Under the pieces are notes generated by a model, which saw only the letters and a program-made list of their open reading frames with translations, ran no database searches and had not been told where the DNA came from. From an uncultured Tateyamaria sp. (GTDB lineage: Bacteria > Pseudomonadota > Alphaproteobacteria > Rhodobacterales > Rhodobacteraceae), in the NCBI GenBank assembly GCA_947501275.1, contig CANMVD010000001.1, positions 1,116,001-1,180,000 on the forward strand: a stretch of DNA of 64,000 nucleotides, given 5' to 3'. Position 1 is the first letter of the stretch; every line of letters begins with the position of its first letter. Positions 60,471 through 64,000 of the stretch are shown here, piece after piece. Position numbers and translations under genes: made by a program.

Positions 60471-61331
60471 ATGCCCAAGGTCGCCTACGAGGTCTTGCAC
60501 CCCGAAAAACGCACAAGCTGCGTTGTGTTTGCGTCTCCCCATTCGGGGCGTGACTATCCTTGGAGTTTTGTTCGCAACACGTTGCTGGATGAAAAGACGA
60601 TCCGGTCTTCTGAGGATGCTTTTGTCGATCAGTTGTTTGATTGTGCGCCGCAACATGGGGCCCCGTTGCTCAAGGCGGGTGCGCCGCGCGCCTTTGTGGA
60701 TCTGAACCGCAGTTCGGAAGAGTTGGACCCGGCGCTGATTCATGGTGTCCGCCGGCAGGGCCATAACCCGCGTATTACCAGCGGCCTGGGCGTGATTCCA
60801 CGCGTGGTCGCCAATGGACGTTCGATTTATCGTGGCAAGATCCAGATGGCCGAGGCTGAGCGGCGTATTGATCTGTATTGGAAACCATATCACCACATGC
60901 TGCAAAAGCTGCTGGACGGGGCGCACCAGCACCATGGCAAGGCGATCCTGATTGATTGTCACTCGATGCCCCATGAGGCGATGGACGGTATTGCCCGCAC
61001 CGGAGTTCCGCGCCCAGATATCGTTCTGGGTGACCGCTTTGGTGCTGCGGCTGGTGCCGCAATCGTTGATGAGATCGAAGCGGCGTTTGCCGCGGCGGGC
61101 TTTGTTGTGGCGCGCAATGCTCCGTTTGCCGGGGCCTACATCACGCAGGCCTATGGTCGCCCGTCCCGTCAGCAACATGCCATTCAGATTGAAATTGATC
61201 GTGCCCTGTACATGAACGAGCGTTTGATCCGGCCCAATAAAGATTTCGACGCGGTGCGGGATCGCTTGCGGCAAGTGGTGGCCGAGGTTGCCCAGATTGG
61301 TCAAATGCGCATACCGTTGGCGGCCGAGTAA
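60471..61331 (+). CDS. N-formylglutamate amidohydrolase family protein
   Basis: A 286-residue zinc hydrolase family member. Conserved features are FASPHSGRDYP near the N-terminus, EDAFVDQLFD, FVDLNRSSEELDP, ILIDCHSMPHEAM and a C-terminal QIEIDRALYMNE. AGAGGAG precedes ATG 60471. Family members hydrolyse N-formylglutamate in histidine catabolism, but no hut genes are near, so another N-acyl amino acid substrate is possible. It is divergent from the tRNA and converges with dinB. Confidence 0.88.
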   Translation: MPKVAYEVLHPEKRTSCVVFASPHSGRDYPWSFVRNTLLDEKTIRSSEDAFVDQLFDCAPQHGAPLLKAGAPRAFVDLNRSSEELDPALIHGVRRQGHNPRITSGLGVIPRVVANGRSIYRGKIQMAEAERRIDLYWKPYHHMLQKLLDGAHQHHGKAILIDCHSMPHEAMDGIARTGVPRPDIVLGDRFGAAAGAAIVDEIEAAFAAAGFVVARNAPFAGAYITQAYGRPSRQQHAIQIEIDRALYMNERLIRPNKDFDAVRDRLRQVVAEVAQIGQMRIPLAAE

Positions 61332-61347
61332 CCTTTGACGCGCGCCG

Positions 61348-62601
61348 TCAGCGCAATGCCCGCCCTTTCAATATCGCATCGTGTCCGAACTTTTCTCGAA
61401 TCGCGTCTGTGGCCCGTTCGGCTTCGCCCCGTTTGCGCGCGCCGGGGTCAAGCAGATCGCCAGCTGCCTGTACTGTGTCGGCATCGCACAGATCGCTGAT
61501 CCCGCATCCAAGCAGGCGATAGGGGCCTTCATCTCCAACTTGATCAAACAGTCCGCGTGCCGTGCGGTAGATCGTGTCAGCCAATTGCGCCGGTTCACGC
61601 AGGGACACTCTGCGGCTGAGCGATGAGTGATCGCGTCGTTTCAATTTAAGCGTCACAACCCGTCCTGCCAGCCCCTTGGCCTTGGCCCGATCCGAAACCT
61701 TTTCGGCCATGCGCCAGATGTGCCCATCAAGGATGTCGATGCTGCCGGTGTCCTCGTGAAATGTGGTTTCGTTGCTGATGGATTTCATCGGTGCATTGCG
61801 CGACACACGGCGATGATCGCGCCCGCGTGCCAGATCATAAAGGCGCGCGCCCATGGAGCCAAAACGTGCGACCAGATCCGTTTGTTCCCATCGCAGCAGA
61901 TCTGCGAAGGTGCGGATACCAACCTTGTCGAGGGACACTTGCGCGGCGGGGCCAATCCCCCAGATGAGGCGCACTGGTTTTTCACGCAGGAAGTCTGCGG
62001 TTTCTGCTGCACCGATCACCGAAAACCCGCGCGGTTTTTCGAGGTCCGATGCGACCTTGGCCAGAAACTTGTTGTGACTGAGGCCGATGGAACCGGTCAG
62101 GCCCAGTTCATCTTTCATTCGTTTGGTCAATCGCGCCAACATCACCGCAGGAGGCGCGCCGTGCAGACGGGTCGTGCCCGTCAGATCCAGAAATGCCTCG
62201 TCCAGCGACAGGGGTTCGATGGCGGGGGTGATTTCCTCCATCATGGCGCGGATCGCGCGGGAGGCTTCGGCATAGGCGTCCATCCTTGGTTTGATAATCA
62301 CCGCGTCGGGACATAGTTTGAGGGCCTGAAACATCGGCATTGCCGAGCGCACGCCTCTAATGCGCGCCACATAACAAGCTGTCGAAACAACGCCTCGTCG
62401 TCCACCGCCGATGATGACGGGCTTCCCTTCGAGGCTGGGGTCATCGCGTTTTTCGACAGAGGCATAAAATGCATCGCAATCCATATGCGCAATGCTGAGA
62501 TCATAAAGTTCGGGGTGGTGCACTGTGCGCGGGCTGCCACAGGACGGGCAGCGCCGTCCGGTGTCAAATTGTGTCAGGCATTCGCGGCAAAGGCTGGGCA
62601 T
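61348..62601 (-). CDS. dinB: DNA polymerase IV with N-terminal zinc-ribbon-like motif
   Basis: A 417-residue Y-family translesion polymerase. The catalytic acids are present in AHMDCDAFYASVE (Asp about 41) and PLSLDEAFLD; the little-finger and thumb domains follow. The first 25 residues carry CREC and CPSC, a C4 set that looks like a zinc ribbon and is not part of E. coli Pol IV. The ATG at 62601 begins with this motif. No LexA box is visible upstream. It converges on the N-formylglutamate amidohydrolase-like gene. Confidence 0.94.
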   Translation of the reverse strand: MPSLCRECLTQFDTGRRCPSCGSPRTVHHPELYDLSIAHMDCDAFYASVEKRDDPSLEGKPVIIGGGRRGVVSTACYVARIRGVRSAMPMFQALKLCPDAVIIKPRMDAYAEASRAIRAMMEEITPAIEPLSLDEAFLDLTGTTRLHGAPPAVMLARLTKRMKDELGLTGSIGLSHNKFLAKVASDLEKPRGFSVIGAAETADFLREKPVRLIWGIGPAAQVSLDKVGIRTFADLLRWEQTDLVARFGSMGARLYDLARGRDHRRVSRNAPMKSISNETTFHEDTGSIDILDGHIWRMAEKVSDRAKAKGLAGRVVTLKLKRRDHSSLSRRVSLREPAQLADTIYRTARGLFDQVGDEGPYRLLGCGISDLCDADTVQAAGDLLDPGARKRGEAERATDAIREKFGHDAILKGRALR

Positions 62602-62655
62602 GGTCGGGCTTTGGAGCTAGGCATCTCAATGTAACCCAAGCACAGGGAAATGAAC

Positions 62656-63090
62656 ATGGCCGGACAACTGATCGGTGCCAAGCTTGCCCTGTTTGTGGGT
62701 AGCAAGCTGGCCACATTGCAGCGCGATGACAAGCCGGGGTTGTTGTGGGCCAACCATTGGGATCTGCCCGGTGGTGGCCGCGAGGACGGCGAAACGCCGC
62801 TGCAATGCGCGTTGCGCGAAACCCAAGAGGAACTGACCCTTGTCTTGTCGCCGGATGTCGTGACGTGGGGCCGGGATTACGGCAGCAGCAGCGGCGATAT
62901 CTCGTGGTTCTTTGCCGCGCACGTTCCGGCATCGGTGGAACAGGACATCGTTCTGGGAGACGAGGGGCAGGGGTGGTGCCTTATGGATGTGGCTGATTTT
63001 CTGGATCACGAGATGGTTGTTCCTCAATTCAAACCGCGTTTGCGCGACTATCTTGCAGGAGTCCAAAGTGCCGAGATTGACCGGCGGTAG
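62656..63090 (+). CDS. Nudix hydrolase
   Basis: A 144-residue Nudix protein. The Nudix box reads GGGREDGETPLQCALRETQEE, close to the consensus GX5EX7REUXEEXGU, with Leu in place of the last Gly. The ATG at 62656 lies seven bases after AGGGA; ATG 62650 is too close to it. It probably hydrolyses a nucleoside diphosphate derivative; the substrate is unknown. It is divergent from dinB across 54 bases, so a nucleotide-pool or repair role is conceivable. Confidence 0.88.
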   Translation: MAGQLIGAKLALFVGSKLATLQRDDKPGLLWANHWDLPGGGREDGETPLQCALRETQEELTLVLSPDVVTWGRDYGSSSGDISWFFAAHVPASVEQDIVLGDEGQGWCLMDVADFLDHEMVVPQFKPRLRDYLAGVQSAEIDRR

Positions 63091-63131
63091 CTTCAGCGTC
63101 GCCCGAAAAAACCACGTCTGAGACAAGAAAG

Positions 63132-63153
63132 CCCCCCGCGGGAGGGCGGGGGG
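63132..63153 (-). terminator. GC-rich hairpin, likely terminator for pyrF
   Basis: CCCCCCGC-GGGAGG-GCGGGGGG, eight perfect pairs. On the minus strand it is followed by TTTCTT after one C. It stands 185 bases past the pyrF stop, so a long 3' untranslated region is implied if it serves pyrF. Confidence 0.55.
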
Positions 63154-63298
63154 AAAGGTGACGAACCTCAGGAAGAATCGGTCCGTCGGGGAGTATCACC
63201 TATGTCATGGAATACACCCATTCCGGGTATTCCCAAAGTCAGGAATACCTGACCGAGCAATATCCTGTGGCCTGTTGCGTCCAAACCACAAGCTCTTG

Positions 63299-63307
63299 TT
63301 ATCCACA
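63299..63307 (+). promoter_or_regulatory. DnaA box (TTATCCACA) in a convergent intergenic region
   Basis: A perfect consensus DnaA box inside the 248-base gap between the Nudix and pyrF stops. The same gap has GGAATAC-type repeats at 63190, 63209, 63227 (inverted) and 63242. A single box can occur by chance; no origin is implied. Confidence 0.35.
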
Positions 63308-63338
63308 GGCGGGGAAAAGAGCGGCTTTATCTTTGCTT

Positions 63339-64000
63339 TCAACGGTTTGGGTTATGTGCCTGCGGGCTTGAGAGTTCGCCTAAAATTTGAGCAGCTGCAG
63401 ATTTGGGGTCCGGCGCTTTCCAGATTGGTCGTCCAACCACCACGTGATCGGCTCCGTTTGCGATGGCGTTGGCAGGTGTCGCGACTCGCTTTTGGTCACC
63501 CAATTCGGCCCCGGCAGGGCGAACACCCGGTGTCACTATCAACCGGCCCGTCGCCTCGGGTAGAGCGCGGATTGCACTTGCTTCGTGAGGAGAGCTGATA
63601 ACACCATCTGCTCCGGCATCGAACGCGCGGGCAGCGCGGGTTTGCACCAGTTCGGGAATGTCGCCTTTTTGGATCAGGCAATCGTCAAGGTCACTGCGAT
63701 CCAAAGACGTGAGGATTGTCACGGCCAGGATCTTGAGGTTGCTGCCTGCGGCCCCTTCCTTAGCGGCGCGCACAACATGCGGATCGCCGTGGACTGTCAG
63801 AAAGTCGAGATTGTACTGTGCGAACCCCCGCACTGCGGCTTCGACCGTGGCGCCGATGTCGAACAGTTTCATGTCGAGGAAAATACGCTTGCCGTGGTTG
63901 TCCTTGAGTTCATTGGCGAGAGCCAGCCCGCCACCCGTCAGCATACCCAGACCGATCTTGTAAAAGCTGACGCTGTCACCCAATCGTTCGGCCAGGTCGA
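63339..64000 (-). CDS. pyrF: Orotidine 5'-phosphate decarboxylase, N-terminus beyond the window
   Basis: Decarboxylates OMP to UMP, the last step of pyrimidine synthesis. About 220 residues are present. The active-site block FLDMKLFDIG (Asp-x-Lys-x-x-Asp) is intact, with TVHGDP and the C-terminal VTPGVRP and GADHVVVGRPI phosphate-binding motifs. The frame is open to the window edge, where the residues read DLAERLGDS, so the gene continues beyond 64000 by roughly 25 codons. The assignment is secure. Confidence 0.95.
   Translation of the reverse strand, partial: DLAERLGDSVSFYKIGLGMLTGGGLALANELKDNHGKRIFLDMKLFDIGATVEAAVRGFAQYNLDFLTVHGDPHVVRAAKEGAAGSNLKILAVTILTSLDRSDLDDCLIQKGDIPELVQTRAARAFDAGADGVISSPHEASAIRALPEATGRLIVTPGVRPAGAELGDQKRVATPANAIANGADHVVVGRPIWKAPDPKSAAAQILGELSSPQAHNPNR

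Noticed and set aside
62602-62655. LexA box in front of dinB
   Set aside because: No GTTC-N7-GTTC or GAAC-N7-GAAC pattern is present in the 54-base gap.
63182-63260. GGAATAC repeats read as iterons of a replication origin
   Set aside because: Spacing is irregular (19, 18, 15), one copy is inverted, and there is no replication gene nearby.
1-64000. CRISPR arrays, prophage, insertion sequences or toxin-antitoxin modules
   Set aside because: No regularly spaced direct repeats, integrase, transposase or paired small toxin genes are visible anywhere in the window.

Overview
The window looks like core chromosome of a marine alphaproteobacterium of the Roseobacter group (Rhodobacteraceae in the broad sense). 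The reasons are an RpoE/ChrR singlet-oxygen sigma/anti-sigma pair, an MbfA-type ferritin/VIT1 protein, a DUF2794 gene, an endonuclease-type MutL, an alphaproteobacterial LexA box (GAAC-N7-GAAC), dense ATGA/GTGA gene overlaps, and a Rhodobacteraceae-like intergenic repeat. The genus cannot be fixed from sequence reading. I see no prophage, insertion sequence, CRISPR array or plasmid module. Coding density is high, with 67 protein genes and one tRNA called. The last gene, pyrF, is cut by the window end.

Layout. 0-11 kb: folC, a cell-envelope hypothetical, zapE, an MFS carrier, then a tightly overlapped minus-strand operon (S-formylglutathione hydrolase, UPF0178, HAD phosphatase, ornithine-cyclodeaminase-like, alpha/beta hydrolase), an AEC carrier, mbfA and a divergent TetR gene. 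11-18 kb: an SOS-boxed imuB without imuA or dnaE2, paaK-paaI, DUF2794, an NlpC/P60 peptidase with an M17 aminopeptidase, and an Hpt-like protein. 18-21 kb: beta-carbonic anhydrase, SbtA and SbtB, which form a bicarbonate-uptake module, followed by a 0.9 kb RNA-rich region holding a small basic protein gene, a three-way-junction fold, repeated C4/G4-loop hairpins and opposed terminators.

21-37 kb: a DUF4139 protein, mutL-rmuC, a GNAT enzyme, a PhyH dioxygenase paired with an HD diiron-type protein (PhnY/PhnZ-like), chrR-rpoE, and a divergent five-gene stress operon (FAD oxidoreductase, DUF1365, MFS, DUF3833, SDR). A minus-strand operon with a phosphatase, GST, saccharopine dehydrogenase and ParB-like protein follows. 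37-44 kb: a solitary molybdenum formate-dehydrogenase-like protein, an M20 amidohydrolase and a two-component system.

44-56 kb: a branched-chain/aromatic-acid type ABC transporter operon. It has an acyl-CoA ligase at the head, a degenerate PaaK-like protein at the tail, and three small exported proteins between the ATPase and the first permease. 56-64 kb: an orphan iron-type permease, exported and cytosolic small proteins, a YghU-type GST, rpmJ, tRNA-Val(GAC), an N-formylglutamate amidohydrolase-like protein, dinB with an N-terminal zinc-ribbon-like motif, a Nudix hydrolase and pyrF. Five copies of a hairpin-plus-tail intergenic repeat are scattered through the window.
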